DNA of 64,000 bases, taken from assembly GCA_039679385.1 (NCBI GenBank), contig JBDKVB010000091.1, forward strand, positions 1-64,000, read 5' to 3'. Origin of the DNA: Armatimonadia bacterium (lineage in GTDB: Bacteria > Armatimonadota > Zipacnadia > Zipacnadales > JABUFB01). Below the pieces are notes generated by a model. It saw only the letters and a program-made list of their open reading frames with translations. It was not told the origin of the DNA and searched no databases. Below are positions 17,147 through 26,747 of the stretch, one piece after another. Positions within the stretch are counted from its first letter, which is position 1. Every line of letters begins with the position of its first letter. The position numbers and the translations under genes were made by a program.

Positions 17147-20100
17147 TCATTGTCCACCGGCCTGTGCGTCCGTCCGCATGCGTTGCAGGTATGTCTCGGC
17201 GTATCGGGCCCATTGGGTCTGTGGGAAACTGCCGACGACCTGACTCAGGTAGTCTCGCGCTGCGGCATCGTTGCGCTGGCGCAGGTATGCCAGCCCCAGG
17301 CTGTACAGTGCATTGGCGACCTCCTCAGCTTTGGGATTCTCCTTTTGCATGGCCTCTAGCACACCGGTCGCCTGATCAAGACGGTTCGCGGTCAGGTATC
17401 TGCCTAGAAGCTGTACCTGAGCGCGAAGGCGTTCCTCGCCGGGCGATGCTGCCGCAAGAGCACCCGTAAGGTGGCCGATCGCTGCCCTGTCGTCCCTGGA
17501 CAAGATGGCCGCGTACCGGCGATCCTCGGGCGTGAGCTTGCTCTGGCCGAGGAGACCAGCAAGCCGTTCCAGCGCATCCGAGGCAAGAGCGGGATCGTCG
17601 CGCAGGAAGACCCGCATCGCCTGTCGGTAGAAGGCCTCACACTGAGCCGTCGGTAGCCCCTCTACCCCGGCTGTGAGGTATGCCTGGAAGAGCTCGCGTG
17701 CGACAGGCAGTGCGACTGCCGCCTGTGTCGAATGGGGTGCGCGGATCGGCGTCCGCAGGAGGAATGACCTAGTGGCATCGACCATCCTCTTGAGGCGCTG
17801 CTCACGGCCGCTGTATGGTAGTGCGAACTGCTCCAGCGCAGCCCAGAGCGCCGGCCCGAAGAGCCCGGACTTGAGCTCCGACTTGGCTAGGTCTCCCAGA
17901 AAGGCATCTCGCGCCTCCGGAGTGGTCCTCGCTTGCAGGCTTTTCAGGTACTGCGCGAAGGCCAGTTGCTCCGAGCGCGGGGACAGGTGTCGGTCCCGCT
18001 GGCACTGCCAGGACTGCCAAGCCCGTGTCTCTGGGCCATGGGGAGGCAGCCCCGCGAGTTGAGGCGTTGACCTCTCGGCCGGGTCGAGGAAGACGCCTGA
18101 GATCAGGACATTCATACTGAGGTCTCTGGAGATCAGGAATCTCAGTGTTGTGGGACCAGCGGCGAGGAACTGTTTGTACACACCGTTCACGAAGTCCCGT
18201 ACGTCGGTGCCTGTCTGATAGGATCCGTTCTGGTCGAACACTGAGACCGTATACGTCCTTCTGGGTTCGTAGTAGTTGTGGTCGTTGACGAAGTACAGGC
18301 TCAGACGATGCTGACCGGCCGGCACTGGTATCTCAAGCCATAGGTCGGGGCCGGTCGCTCGTGGATGTGCTTCGCCTCGGTCGTCCCAGTTCGCAGCCCG
18401 ACGGACGCGAGCGAGCGGGTTGTAGAGCACGGATCGGTGGCCGTCTGAGGGCCCGGTCACCCAGTACCGCGTCTTCTCACCCGGCCTCCCGCAACTGGGC
18501 GTGACCTCCCACCCGGGCAGCCTGCCCCCCGCCACGTCCTGTGGCGCCTGTTGCGCGCAGAGCACAAAGCCTTCCGAACCGTAGTAGGTATACCAGTCCC
18601 CCTGCGTCGCGCGGTCCTCCCCGAGGTAGCGAACGACCTGCTGCTGTGCAGGGGTGTGGGTCCTGGCCAGGGCCGCCAGCCTGATGCCTGCCATGCGCGC
18701 CTCTTCACGCAGTTCCGTATGTCTGCACTGTGTCAGCCTGGCGTACGACCTCTGCGCTTCGTTCCACTGGCCGGCGAACTCCTGGCACTGTGCTGTCCGG
18801 TAGGTGGCCCAGTCCCGCAGACGAGCGTCAGCGGTTGTGGTCGCGACCTGCTTGAAGGCCCTAAGCGCTGGACCGCACTCCCCGCACGAAAGGTGTGTCT
18901 CAGCCACACCAAGGTGTCTGCGATCACCGAGGGGCCCACCATCGGCCATCACCGTCTCGTGCTGTGCTCCTCCTGCAGAGATGTCATAGATGCCGCAGCC
19001 CCGCGCCCATTGACCCGCTGCAAGCTTGGCCAAGGCTGCGACGACTGTGCCACGATGCTTCCTCTCCAGGGCCTCAAACCTGCTGCACGCGCTTTCTGCG
19101 TTGCGAGCAAGGGCTGTTGCTTCAGCCTTCTGCCACGCGTCGGCAATGCTGGGGATCGCGTGCTGCTCGACCGGGGAGTACGGGCCGAAGTCCGACGACA
19201 CGGTGTTGAGCAGTTCGAGCGCCCCTGCAAGCAGGGAGCTTGGTGTCGGTCGCGAGATACGGTCGACGAGTGGCTGGTTGTCCCGCAGTCTGGTGGTGCA
19301 GGCCGTGGTGTGCTCGCCGCTGGCATCAAAGACATCAAGCAGATAGGAGACCGTCTGTGAGCTGGTCCGTGCCGTACTCACTTGGTACTCAGCGACCTGC
19401 AGCGATGCTTGCTTGGACTCAGGGCTAGGTGGCCAGATCGCTGCGAGCGCCTCTAGGGCTGCCACATCGACCGGAGTCAGGATGTCTCTTGGTACCAAGC
19501 TTGCCAACCGGCTGCGGATGATCGAGCTCATATCAGACGCAAGACGGTTCATGTTGTAGTTGCTGGCTTCGCCGATGCCAGGTTTGGCCTTCGCTGGATC
19601 CACGGCCGCCAAAGCGGCTCGGTACCTCTCGGTCGCCTCCTTCGTCCTCCTGAGGCCTTGCAGTGCGTCGCCCTGACAGAGCAGAGCTCGGGCGACGGCA
19701 GGAGTCGCCCTGACCGCCTCGCCGTACTGCTCCCAGGTTGCAAGAGCGAAGTCATGGAGACCTGCGCGCTGCAGCATACCACCGAGGTACGCGAGCGCCG
19801 GTACCACGGACAGCGGGCAGGGGACGTCGGGGACGGAGACGAGTACGGTGGCCCCAGTCGGGGCTTCGAGTGACAAGTGTAGAGCCAGCGGAGTGGAAGT
19901 CGCGAGAGGAGCTTTCGGTAGGGACACGGGGAGAAGGGTCCAGAGCGCAGCGGGAAGCGAGACGTAGGGCGCCTGCTCGCTCCCAGCCATGTCGCCTATG
20001 GCTGCACTCATTCTGCACTTCGCCTTAGGGTCCAGGCACAGAGCAAGGAGGTGCGCGGTCGACGGGAGCTTGAGGGATGGATCGAGAGGGCACGAAGCCC

Positions 20101-20380
20101 TCCCGGTGCCACTTGCCGGCGTCTTCAGCGGGATGATCTGCCCGGTGACCTGAGACGCCCCGGTAACGCCGATCAGACCGTTGATAGCCTTGTCAACCGC
20201 GAGGAGGGTCTCAGACGATCTGGGGGACGTCGGGGACGCCCGCACTGTTGGAACTGCGACGGAAGTATGAGCGATACAGAGGACTAAGCACAGAAGATGA
20301 ACTGATCGGCAAGAGCAGAAGCGGCAGACGCGCGCTTGGCTTGCGGTCGATTGCGTCGTGTTCACGCTCGGCCAACTCAT
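17147..20380 (-). CDS. Large exported TPR-repeat protein
   Basis: This 1,077-residue protein has a hydrophobic export segment at about residues 27-43. It carries repeated helical pairs in the first third (ALATWEQYGEAVRATPAVA) and again at the C terminus (ANALYSLGLAYLRQRNDAAARDYLSQ), which are tetratricopeptide repeats like those of YbgF/BamD-type proteins. The middle (about residues 560-760) is beta-rich, with DWYTYYGSEGFVLC and LWLEIPVPAGQHRLSLYFVND resembling a galactose-binding-like module. It is first in the four-gene operon that includes the PKD/caspase-like protein. A GGGGGGAA site precedes the ATG. It may scaffold an envelope complex; no enzymatic motif was seen. Confidence 0.68.
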   Translation of the reverse strand: MSWPSVNTTQSTASQARVCRFCSCRSVHLLCLVLCIAHTSVAVPTVRASPTSPRSSETLLAVDKAINGLIGVTGASQVTGQIIPLKTPASGTGRASCPLDPSLKLPSTAHLLALCLDPKAKCRMSAAIGDMAGSEQAPYVSLPAALWTLLPVSLPKAPLATSTPLALHLSLEAPTGATVLVSVPDVPCPLSVVPALAYLGGMLQRAGLHDFALATWEQYGEAVRATPAVARALLCQGDALQGLRRTKEATERYRAALAAVDPAKAKPGIGEASNYNMNRLASDMSSIIRSRLASLVPRDILTPVDVAALEALAAIWPPSPESKQASLQVAEYQVSTARTSSQTVSYLLDVFDASGEHTTACTTRLRDNQPLVDRISRPTPSSLLAGALELLNTVSSDFGPYSPVEQHAIPSIADAWQKAEATALARNAESACSRFEALERKHRGTVVAALAKLAAGQWARGCGIYDISAGGAQHETVMADGGPLGDRRHLGVAETHLSCGECGPALRAFKQVATTTADARLRDWATYRTAQCQEFAGQWNEAQRSYARLTQCRHTELREEARMAGIRLAALARTHTPAQQQVVRYLGEDRATQGDWYTYYGSEGFVLCAQQAPQDVAGGRLPGWEVTPSCGRPGEKTRYWVTGPSDGHRSVLYNPLARVRRAANWDDRGEAHPRATGPDLWLEIPVPAGQHRLSLYFVNDHNYYEPRRTYTVSVFDQNGSYQTGTDVRDFVNGVYKQFLAAGPTTLRFLISRDLSMNVLISGVFLDPAERSTPQLAGLPPHGPETRAWQSWQCQRDRHLSPRSEQLAFAQYLKSLQARTTPEARDAFLGDLAKSELKSGLFGPALWAALEQFALPYSGREQRLKRMVDATRSFLLRTPIRAPHSTQAAVALPVARELFQAYLTAGVEGLPTAQCEAFYRQAMRVFLRDDPALASDALERLAGLLGQSKLTPEDRRYAAILSRDDRAAIGHLTGALAAASPGEERLRAQVQLLGRYLTANRLDQATGVLEAMQKENPKAEEVANALYSLGLAYLRQRNDAAARDYLSQVVGSFPQTQWARYAETYLQRMRTDAQAGGQ

Positions 20381-21438
20381 GGGAGTTCCCCCCCGGGTAG
20401 TTGCACCTTCGTACGCAGTGGCGGCCTGAGCTGACTACTGATGGACTGTGATCGCGCCGCATCTGACCGGAACTGAACAATAGCGGCGCATGCGCACCAA
20501 AAGACAACCGCTTCATAGCATATGGTCGAAATCATGATCTATAGTGAGATTACATCATGCATACCCGTTTTTGTTAGATCAAAGATATGTGTACAGGAAA
20601 TAGCGTATATCCTACATAATAACTTCGCTGCTTTCCGAAGTCAATATGGGTATCAGTTGTGCGTTACACCACACAATGCCGTCTCTGTTCACGGCTCCCT
20701 CGGGAAGGGCCTGCTCCTGTCTCCGTCGGCGCTAGCGCCGAGCAGGCTGTGGCCGAGCTCACGCATAGACGAGCAGCCGTTCCGCGGTGGGCTGCGCTGT
20801 GCTCTGAGTGGCTCTATGGGGCCATCGGGAGTCATGCACAGCTTCGGCGCCGTGTGGCGAAGTGTGAATCCGACGTCAAGGGGAAGGGTCCCGTGTGTGG
20901 ATCGGGGGTGACAGCTCGCAACGGCGTGGACGCGAACCAGCGTTGGCACTCGCACCGGCGAGGAGCTACGACGTGACGATCCTCCGGTACTGATCTGCCA
21001 TGAGATGGTCAGCCCTGCTGGTATGCCAGGGCGGGGACGTCTGAAGCATGGCGCACCCACGGAAGGCCGCGCGGGCGTGCGATGGCAGCCGATGAGGCTT
21101 CGCCGTGAACCGGCAATGACACGGAAGGCGAGGGCTGCTGGATGGCCATCGTCACCTTGTCACAGGCTCTTGTGCAGTGTGCTCGGCGCCGCTCCGTTCT
21201 TCCCCCCACGCGTGGGATGGCAGAAGCCGTACCACCGAGCCGCTGTAGCTCCATGTCAGAAACCTCGTCACCATCCGCAGCAACCACAGGGGCTCAAGGA
21301 ATGGTTGGCCAAGACACTGTCGTACCGGAGAGACCTCCCAGAAGGGCCTCCCATTGGCGCAGAAACCCCATTTCGACGTCTCTCCGGTTTCACTTCAGGA
21401 GCTCGCGGACAAGGCGGCCCAGGCCGCGCAAGCTTGAC
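20381..21438. other. 1-kb gap with an AT-rich patch
   Basis: No gene is called in this stretch. Bases 20521-20660 are strikingly AT-rich against a GC-rich background and probably hold the promoter region of the minus-strand operon or a foreign insertion scar. A 14-bp palindrome CGGCGCTAGCGCCG lies at 20726-20739, flanked by CCTGCT and AGCAGG. The remainder (20750-21430) has open frames on several strands but none with a start signal or family. Degenerate genes cannot be excluded. Confidence 0.45.
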
Positions 21439-22143
21439 CTACAGAAGCCTTAGCTTGCCACCGTTCTCCCTCAGCCATCGCCTTGGTCCCTCAACGTCTC
21501 CCACCATCCCCCGGACGATCAGCCAGAACCTCTGCGAGTGCTTCCGCTCCGCGAGGTGGGCGACCTCGTGGGCGACCACGTACGTGAGCACCTCTGGCGG
21601 CGCCATCACGAGACGCCAGTTGAAGGACAGGTTGCCCTGACGGGAGCAACTGCCCCAGCGGGTCCGCTGATCCATGATGTAGACCCGACCGCGCTCACGT
21701 TCGCCGCAGAGGGCCTCCAGCTCGGCCTCGATGTGACGGCGGGCCTGCTGTCGAAGCCAACGGTTCAGGAGCGGCAGCCCTGCATCGCCTGCCCGCAGGC
21801 GAAGCTGGATAGACTGTCCGGACATCGACACTCGGCGGCGTTCGCCCTCCTCGGGGTGGACGATGCTGAGAGCATGCAGGGTTCCGCGGTACAGGATTGT
21901 CTGACCGTCCTGGGGTTCGCCCTCCGGCCGCCATACCGGAGCCGATCGGAAGTACGCTAGTTGCCTCTCGATCCATGTCCGCTTGCCGACAAGCAGATCG
22001 GGCAGTAGGTCCGCATCGTATGCCTCGGGGATGACCACGACAAGACCCTCGGTGGCGTTCACCTTGAGTCGGACGTTCCTGGCCCGGTTGCTCCGCCGGA
22101 CCTCGTACTTCACGTCGTGACCGCCCAGTCGCACTACCGGCAT
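21439..22143 (-). CDS. YgjP-like M48-type metallopeptidase next to hsdR
   Basis: This 234-residue cytoplasmic zinc peptidase belongs to the YgjP/DUF45 group. The zinc motif is HEVAH at residues 192-196 in TYVVAHEVAHLAERKHSQRFW. The family signature RWGSCSRQGNLSFNWRL is at about 162-178. The N terminus (VKYEVRRSNRARNVRLKV) is also typical. Genes of this family are common partners of type I restriction systems, and here it follows hsdR by 11 bases as the last gene of that transcript. Its substrate is unknown. Regulation or turnover of the restriction complex is an attractive but unproven role. Confidence 0.85.
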   Translation of the reverse strand: MPVVRLGGHDVKYEVRRSNRARNVRLKVNATEGLVVVIPEAYDADLLPDLLVGKRTWIERQLAYFRSAPVWRPEGEPQDGQTILYRGTLHALSIVHPEEGERRRVSMSGQSIQLRLRAGDAGLPLLNRWLRQQARRHIEAELEALCGERERGRVYIMDQRTRWGSCSRQGNLSFNWRLVMAPPEVLTYVVAHEVAHLAERKHSQRFWLIVRGMVGDVEGPRRWLRENGGKLRLL

Positions 22144-22154
22144 CCTCGTTGCCC

Positions 22155-25085
22155 CTAGCTCACGTCCGCGTAGTGCTGGACGGCGTAGTCGACGGCGGCG
22201 TTCTTGAAGCCGCCCGGAAACAGGTTCAGCTCACGGTAGTCGTGGAGCAGCAGGCGTGCGATCTCCTGGCCCACCCGCTGGCAGGCGGCGGTGCTGTCGG
22301 TCCAGCCGGCGAACGCGTTGGCTTGCACGAAGCTCGCGATGTCCTGGGCCAGGGACTTGCATCGCTCGGGATCGGCGTCGGGTGCGAGCTCGAGGGCCTG
22401 TCGCATGATGGCCAACTCGCCGGGGGAGACCCCCTCCCGTTCGGGGGCCGCGATCGTCTCCACCACGTCCTGGATGAGGTTCCTATACTCCAGCATCAAC
22501 TGGATCCCATGCAGCATCCCTTCACGCTTGGCCTTGAGGATCCGCTCCAGTCGCTCGCTCAGCCTCTCGTAGGCCGGATCGGTGCCGCGACGTATCTGGA
22601 TCTCCCTGGCCACGGCCTGTTCCATCTCGGCAGCCTTATCGTCGGGGTCCCCCTCCAGGTCGTGGATGAGGACCAGGTAGTTCTCATCGATCCGGTATAA
22701 GGGCAGGTCCCGTTGTACGTCGAGGATATGGGTGTGCTCCAGTATGAGCTCCCTCGTCTTGGCCCCGTACGCTGCCAGGTTCGTCGTGTCCTCACGCTTG
22801 AACCGCTTGACGTAGGCCATGTAGAAATCGCACAGCCAAGCGTAGCTGTGCCGGTAGGCGTAGAGGTCCGGGTCCGGCATGATCGCTTCCCAAAGGGCCT
22901 GTGTCTGCCGGAACCGCCGCTCGAACTCCGCTTGCCGCTCCGGAGGGCTCTCCAGCCTCCTGAGGCAGGCCAGCAGGCACTGCACGCTGTCCTCCAGCTC
23001 GATCCCGGCGAAGTAGGACAGTGCCTCCGCGAGCGCCACCGGGAACTGCTCCTTGAGGGCGTCCCAGTCGAAGACGGCATCCTCGATCTCGGCCTCGTCG
23101 TAGTTCAGGGCGACCTGCAGGTTCTGGAAGACGCCGAAGTAGTCGACGACAACGCCGTTCTTTTTGCCCTCATGCGGGCGGTTCGTCCGGGCGATGGCCT
23201 GCAGTAGGCTGTGGTCCCGCAGTGGCTTGTCCAGGTACATGACCTGCTCGATCGGCGCGTCGAAGCCCGTCAGCAGCATGTCGCAGACGATCAGCAGTTG
23301 TGGCATCTCGCCGGGCTTCTTGAACTCCCGAATGACCGCCTCTTGGCCGGCCTTGCCGCGATGGTGCTCCCGCAGCAGGGCCTCGTCGTTCTGGCCCTCC
23401 GAGATCACCACGGTTGACGCCTCCGGCGGCAGGTGCTTGTCCAGCTCCTTCTTGACCAGGGCACAGGCCTCGCGGTCCACGCAGACGATCTGCCCCTTGA
23501 AGCCGTTGGGCTCCACGTGCTCCCGAAAGTGCTGGGCGATGTCCTCCGCTATCGACGCCACGCGTTCGGGGCTCTTCATGAGCAGCTTGAGGCGGGCGTT
23601 TTCCTTCTGGAGCCGCGTTCGCTCGGCCTCGCTGAAGTGCTCAAAGGTCTCCTCGAAGGCCGCATCCAGCAGCTCCCGCTCGATCCTCCAGCGGGCATCC
23701 CGTGGTTGGTAGTAGACGGGCACCGTCGCCTTGTCCGCGATGGCCTGGCGGATGCTGTAGATGTCGAGGTACCGTTCCTGCTTGCCCTCCACGATCGGCC
23801 CGAAGTTGCGGAAGGTGTTCAGGTGGTCGCGGTCGATCGGCGTGCCCGTGAAGCCGAACCGCTTGGCCCTCGGCATCACCCGCTGGCACTCGAGGCCGCA
23901 CAGTCCCTCCTGGCTGCGGTGCGACTCATCGGCCAGCACGATGATGTTGCTCCGGTCGGTCGCCACGTCCCCGAGTTCCTGGAACTTCTGGATGGTGGTG
24001 ACAAAGACGCCTCGCTTGCCGCTCTCGATGATCTGCCACAGGTCGGCGATCGAGAAAGCCCGGTCCACGTTCGGGAAGTCCACGGCCTCGAAGGTGCCGG
24101 TGATCTGCGTGTCGAGGTCCACCCGGTCGACGATGATGAACACCGTCGGCTGCTGCAGAGAGGGGTGGCGGCGAAGCTTCTGGGCGGTGAAGATCATGGT
24201 CAGGCTCTTGCCCGAGCCCTGCGTGTGCCAGACCAGGCCCCGATCGTGTTCTCCCCCGGTGACCCGGTCCACAATCTTGTTGGCGGCCCGGAACTGCTGG
24301 TAGCGGGCGACCTTCTTCACCGTGCGGTTGTCACGGGTCTCGAAGACCCAGAAGTGGGCCAGCATGTCCAGCAGGTTGTCGGGCGACAGGAGCCCCGTAA
24401 CCCCGACCTGCATCTCGCAGGCCTTGGGCGGCAGACTACGCGGCCAAGCGTCCTTCCACTCTGCCCAGTACTCCGGCGGGGCGTTTGTCGCTCCGTAGCG
24501 GAACTTGAGGCCGTCCGCCGCCACGTTCAGCAGGTTGGAGGCGAGCAACTGCGGGGCTTCCTCCTGGTAGCGCACGAACTGCTTCACCGCCTCCAGCCAG
24601 TCGTCATGGGCCGTCGGTGACTTCGCCTCGATCAGCACCAGGGGGATGCCGTTGACCAGCAGCGTCAGGTCGGCGCGGATGGTCTTCGTGCCACGTACCT
24701 GATACTGCCGGGCCACACAGAGGTCGTTGTTGCCGATGTCCTCGAAGTCCACCAGCCGCACGGTCTGAGTGGGCGCACCGGGGCGAAGCTGCAGTCGGGC
24801 ACCGTCCTGCAGGAGAGCCAGGAAGTTGCTGTTGGCCAGAAGCCAGTCGGGGGTGTGGTGGAAGGGACGGAGTATCTGGTCGATGACGGCCAGGGCATCT
24901 TCGCTCGTTTCGATGACGCCGAGGTTCAGCCGCAGGAGGGCGTCCACGAGGATCGGCTCCACGAAGGGGTCGGCGAGTGGGCGGGCATACCCGCGCATCT
25001 CCTTGGGTGTGCGAAAGGTCCAGCCCAGTTCGACAAGCCACTCGACGACCTGCAACTCGACGCAGTTGAGTTCAGAGAAGCTCAT
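22155..25085 (-). CDS. hsdR: Type I restriction enzyme R subunit
   Basis: This is a 976-residue motor and nuclease subunit of a type I restriction complex. The start at 25085 overlaps the previous stop in ATGA. The N-terminal nuclease domain has the PD-(D/E)XK element LVLIEAKSPTAHDDW. The SF2 helicase motor follows, with Walker A in THQ/TQGSGKSLTMIF and the DEAD-like box LADESHRSQEG. Motif VI is represented by QAIARTNRPHEGKKNG. The C-terminal part is helical, as expected for contact with the HsdM-HsdS core. It is separated from hsdM and hsdS by the XRE-ImmA/PIN module but reads in the same direction. Length matches the family. Confidence 0.93.
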   Translation of the reverse strand: MSFSELNCVELQVVEWLVELGWTFRTPKEMRGYARPLADPFVEPILVDALLRLNLGVIETSEDALAVIDQILRPFHHTPDWLLANSNFLALLQDGARLQLRPGAPTQTVRLVDFEDIGNNDLCVARQYQVRGTKTIRADLTLLVNGIPLVLIEAKSPTAHDDWLEAVKQFVRYQEEAPQLLASNLLNVAADGLKFRYGATNAPPEYWAEWKDAWPRSLPPKACEMQVGVTGLLSPDNLLDMLAHFWVFETRDNRTVKKVARYQQFRAANKIVDRVTGGEHDRGLVWHTQGSGKSLTMIFTAQKLRRHPSLQQPTVFIIVDRVDLDTQITGTFEAVDFPNVDRAFSIADLWQIIESGKRGVFVTTIQKFQELGDVATDRSNIIVLADESHRSQEGLCGLECQRVMPRAKRFGFTGTPIDRDHLNTFRNFGPIVEGKQERYLDIYSIRQAIADKATVPVYYQPRDARWRIERELLDAAFEETFEHFSEAERTRLQKENARLKLLMKSPERVASIAEDIAQHFREHVEPNGFKGQIVCVDREACALVKKELDKHLPPEASTVVISEGQNDEALLREHHRGKAGQEAVIREFKKPGEMPQLLIVCDMLLTGFDAPIEQVMYLDKPLRDHSLLQAIARTNRPHEGKKNGVVVDYFGVFQNLQVALNYDEAEIEDAVFDWDALKEQFPVALAEALSYFAGIELEDSVQCLLACLRRLESPPERQAEFERRFRQTQALWEAIMPDPDLYAYRHSYAWLCDFYMAYVKRFKREDTTNLAAYGAKTRELILEHTHILDVQRDLPLYRIDENYLVLIHDLEGDPDDKAAEMEQAVAREIQIRRGTDPAYERLSERLERILKAKREGMLHGIQLMLEYRNLIQDVVETIAAPEREGVSPGELAIMRQALELAPDADPERCKSLAQDIASFVQANAFAGWTDSTAACQRVGQEIARLLLHDYRELNLFPGGFKNAAVDYAVQHYADVS

Positions 25086-25594
25086 GTCGTCCCCCATCTC
25101 AGCAGACGTTCGTCGCACTCGTCTGCGGGCAGCCGGGCGCCCTGTTCCCTGATGGTTGTCAGTGCCCGCGCCGCCGCCCGCACCGCCAGCAACCTCCTCG
25201 CCACCAGCTCATCGAGGACCCACAGCAGACCGTGGACTTCCAACTGCTGCCCCTGCGCGGCCTCACGCAACTGGCGGTCACCTGTCAGCAGGCCCCATCC
25301 CTGCTCGATCGCCAGCAGAAGGGCGTATAGGTCCGCATCACTCGGATGCTTGTACCGGCTGCGTAGCTCGAGAAGGGCGGCACCCGACTCGGGTCCGGCG
25401 GAATGGCTGAGGAGGCCCTGGTCGAGGAGGCGGCCCGCCAGGTCCGGCCCGAGTTCGTCCACGACGGTGTCTGGACTGACGAACTCGTACCCGAGGGCGA
25501 AGACCAGGGCGGTCAACCCCCCGTTGTCCAGATCGATCCAGACGTTGGCATCGGTGACGAGGCTCAGACTCCGGCCACCTCCGGCTTCGGCCAC
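25082..25594 (-). CDS. PIN-domain protein, probable toxin nuclease
   Basis: This 170-residue protein has the acidic layout of PIN nucleases: VTDANVWIDLDNGG near the N terminus (first acidic residue D15), a Glu in TVVDELG, SDADLYALLLAIEQGW, and LLTGDRQLREAA. PIN proteins of toxin-antitoxin modules cut RNA. It overlaps the preceding XRE-ImmA gene by 31 bases and hsdR by 4, so all three are probably cotranscribed. The pairing of XRE/COG2856 (ImmA) proteins with PIN proteins is a known toxin-antitoxin arrangement. The start could lie a few codons downstream, since PIN domains usually begin close to the first aspartate. Confidence 0.8.
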   Translation of the reverse strand: MAEAGGGRSLSLVTDANVWIDLDNGGLTALVFALGYEFVSPDTVVDELGPDLAGRLLDQGLLSHSAGPESGAALLELRSRYKHPSDADLYALLLAIEQGWGLLTGDRQLREAAQGQQLEVHGLLWVLDELVARRLLAVRAAARALTTIREQGARLPADECDERLLRWGTT

Positions 25595-26640
25595 CCCATC
25601 TCTCCTCGCAGCTCGATCAGAGACGTGTTCAGGAGGTCAGCGGCGCGGGAGACAGAGATGATGTCCTCTGCCACCGCTCGTTCGACCAGCCGCTCGAACC
25701 GCTGAGTCTGCTCGGGCCTGACCTGCTCTCCTGGCTCGCGCTTGCTCCAGCCGCTCGCCCGAAACCGCCGGGCGATGATCTGGTACTGGTTGGCAGAGAT
25801 GATGTCCAGGTCTGCGAGGCGATGGAACCACGCTGCCATGCTCAGACCCCACTTGTGCTTCAGGGAGTGGATCTCCTTGAACTCGATCCGCCCCCGGTGG
25901 CTACCCACCTCTCGACGGACCGCCTCAGCCGGCACAAGGAACGCCCCGGCGAAGCGATGGCAGGCCTTCTCCGCGTCCACGTCTTCGGCCATGTGCTTTT
26001 CCAGCAGTAGGTGGCCCAACTCGTGGGCCAGCGTGAACCTCTGACGGTCACCGGGCAAGCCGTCGCCCTTTCGGCAAGCCACCACAGGGATCGTCTCATT
26101 CGCCCAGCACGAGTACCCGTCGAACTTCTCGTCCACGTCCTCGAGGAGGATGACCTTGACGCCGTGGTCCTCCAGCGTCTCGCACAGGTTCGCTATGGGG
26201 TCATGCCCGAGGCCCCAGTCACGCCGCAGGCCCTCCGCCCACTGTTCCGCCTCCTCGACACTCTTCAGCGTCCCGCTGCACGACTCGGGCCACTCGAACA
26301 CCGGCATCCTGTCCGGCTCGAATACGTCCTCGGCCGCGAGGTACCGCTCCAGGAACTCCCTGATCCGGCCCTCGATCATCCCCTGGGCCTTCTTCGTGAC
26401 TTTGCTGTGCTTGCGGAAGGCCGGGCACTGCACCTCCACCTGCAGTGGCCGCAGGAAGTAGCCGACCTTCACCCCGAGGGCCTTGCCCAGCCGTAGGAGC
26501 ATGTCCGAGCCGGGCAGAACCTGACTGTTCTCATACTTCGAAAGGGCCATTGCCGACACGTCCACACGCTCCGCCAGCTCTCTGAGGCTCAACCCCGCAG
26601 CGAGGCGAGCCTGCTTGATCCGCTCACCCATCGACTGCAT
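25564..26640 (-). CDS. XRE-family regulator fused to ImmA/IrrE metallopeptidase
   Basis: This is a 358-residue two-domain protein. Residues 5-60 are a helix-turn-helix of the XRE type (IKQARLAAGLSLRELAERV, then SKYENSQVLPGSDMLLRLG). A zinc peptidase domain of the ImmA/IrrE family (COG2856) carries HELGH at 206-210 in RFTLAHELGHLLLEKH, followed by ACHRFAGAFLVPAEAV. It is probably the antitoxin or regulator of the adjacent PIN protein, and may repress its own promoter through the inverted repeat at 26670-26705. A GGGGAG site lies eight bases before the ATG. The operon continues to the PIN gene, hsdR and the metallopeptidase gene. Confidence 0.9.
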   Translation of the reverse strand: MQSMGERIKQARLAAGLSLRELAERVDVSAMALSKYENSQVLPGSDMLLRLGKALGVKVGYFLRPLQVEVQCPAFRKHSKVTKKAQGMIEGRIREFLERYLAAEDVFEPDRMPVFEWPESCSGTLKSVEEAEQWAEGLRRDWGLGHDPIANLCETLEDHGVKVILLEDVDEKFDGYSCWANETIPVVACRKGDGLPGDRQRFTLAHELGHLLLEKHMAEDVDAEKACHRFAGAFLVPAEAVRREVGSHRGRIEFKEIHSLKHKWGLSMAAWFHRLADLDIISANQYQIIARRFRASGWSKREPGEQVRPEQTQRFERLVERAVAEDIISVSRAADLLNTSLIELRGEMGWPKPEVAGV

Positions 26641-26669
26641 GGTATAGCTCCCCTTTCTCGATTGTCTTG

Positions 26670-26713
26670 GTTTACATTATAGCCTTGACGGTGACGCGTG
26701 TAAACCGTAGACT
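26670..26713. promoter_or_regulatory. Divergent promoters with shared inverted-repeat operator
   Basis: On the minus strand, TTTACA (26704-26699), a 17-base spacer and a perfect TATAAT (26681-26676) form a near-consensus promoter for the XRE-ImmA operon. On the plus strand, TTGACG (26685-26690), 17 bases and TAGACT (26708-26713) form a promoter for the 56-aa gene. The inverted repeat GTTTACA (26670-26676) and TGTAAAC (26699-26705) covers the minus-strand -10 and -35 boxes. It is a likely operator for the XRE protein. Confidence 0.7.
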
Positions 26714-26747
26714 CACGAGGAAGCCCAAGCGAAGGAGGTGAGAGCAG

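Noticed and set aside
20522-20911. Plus-strand frame of 129 codons crossing the AT-rich patch
   Set aside because: Composition shifts abruptly inside the frame and there is no start signal; probably open by chance.
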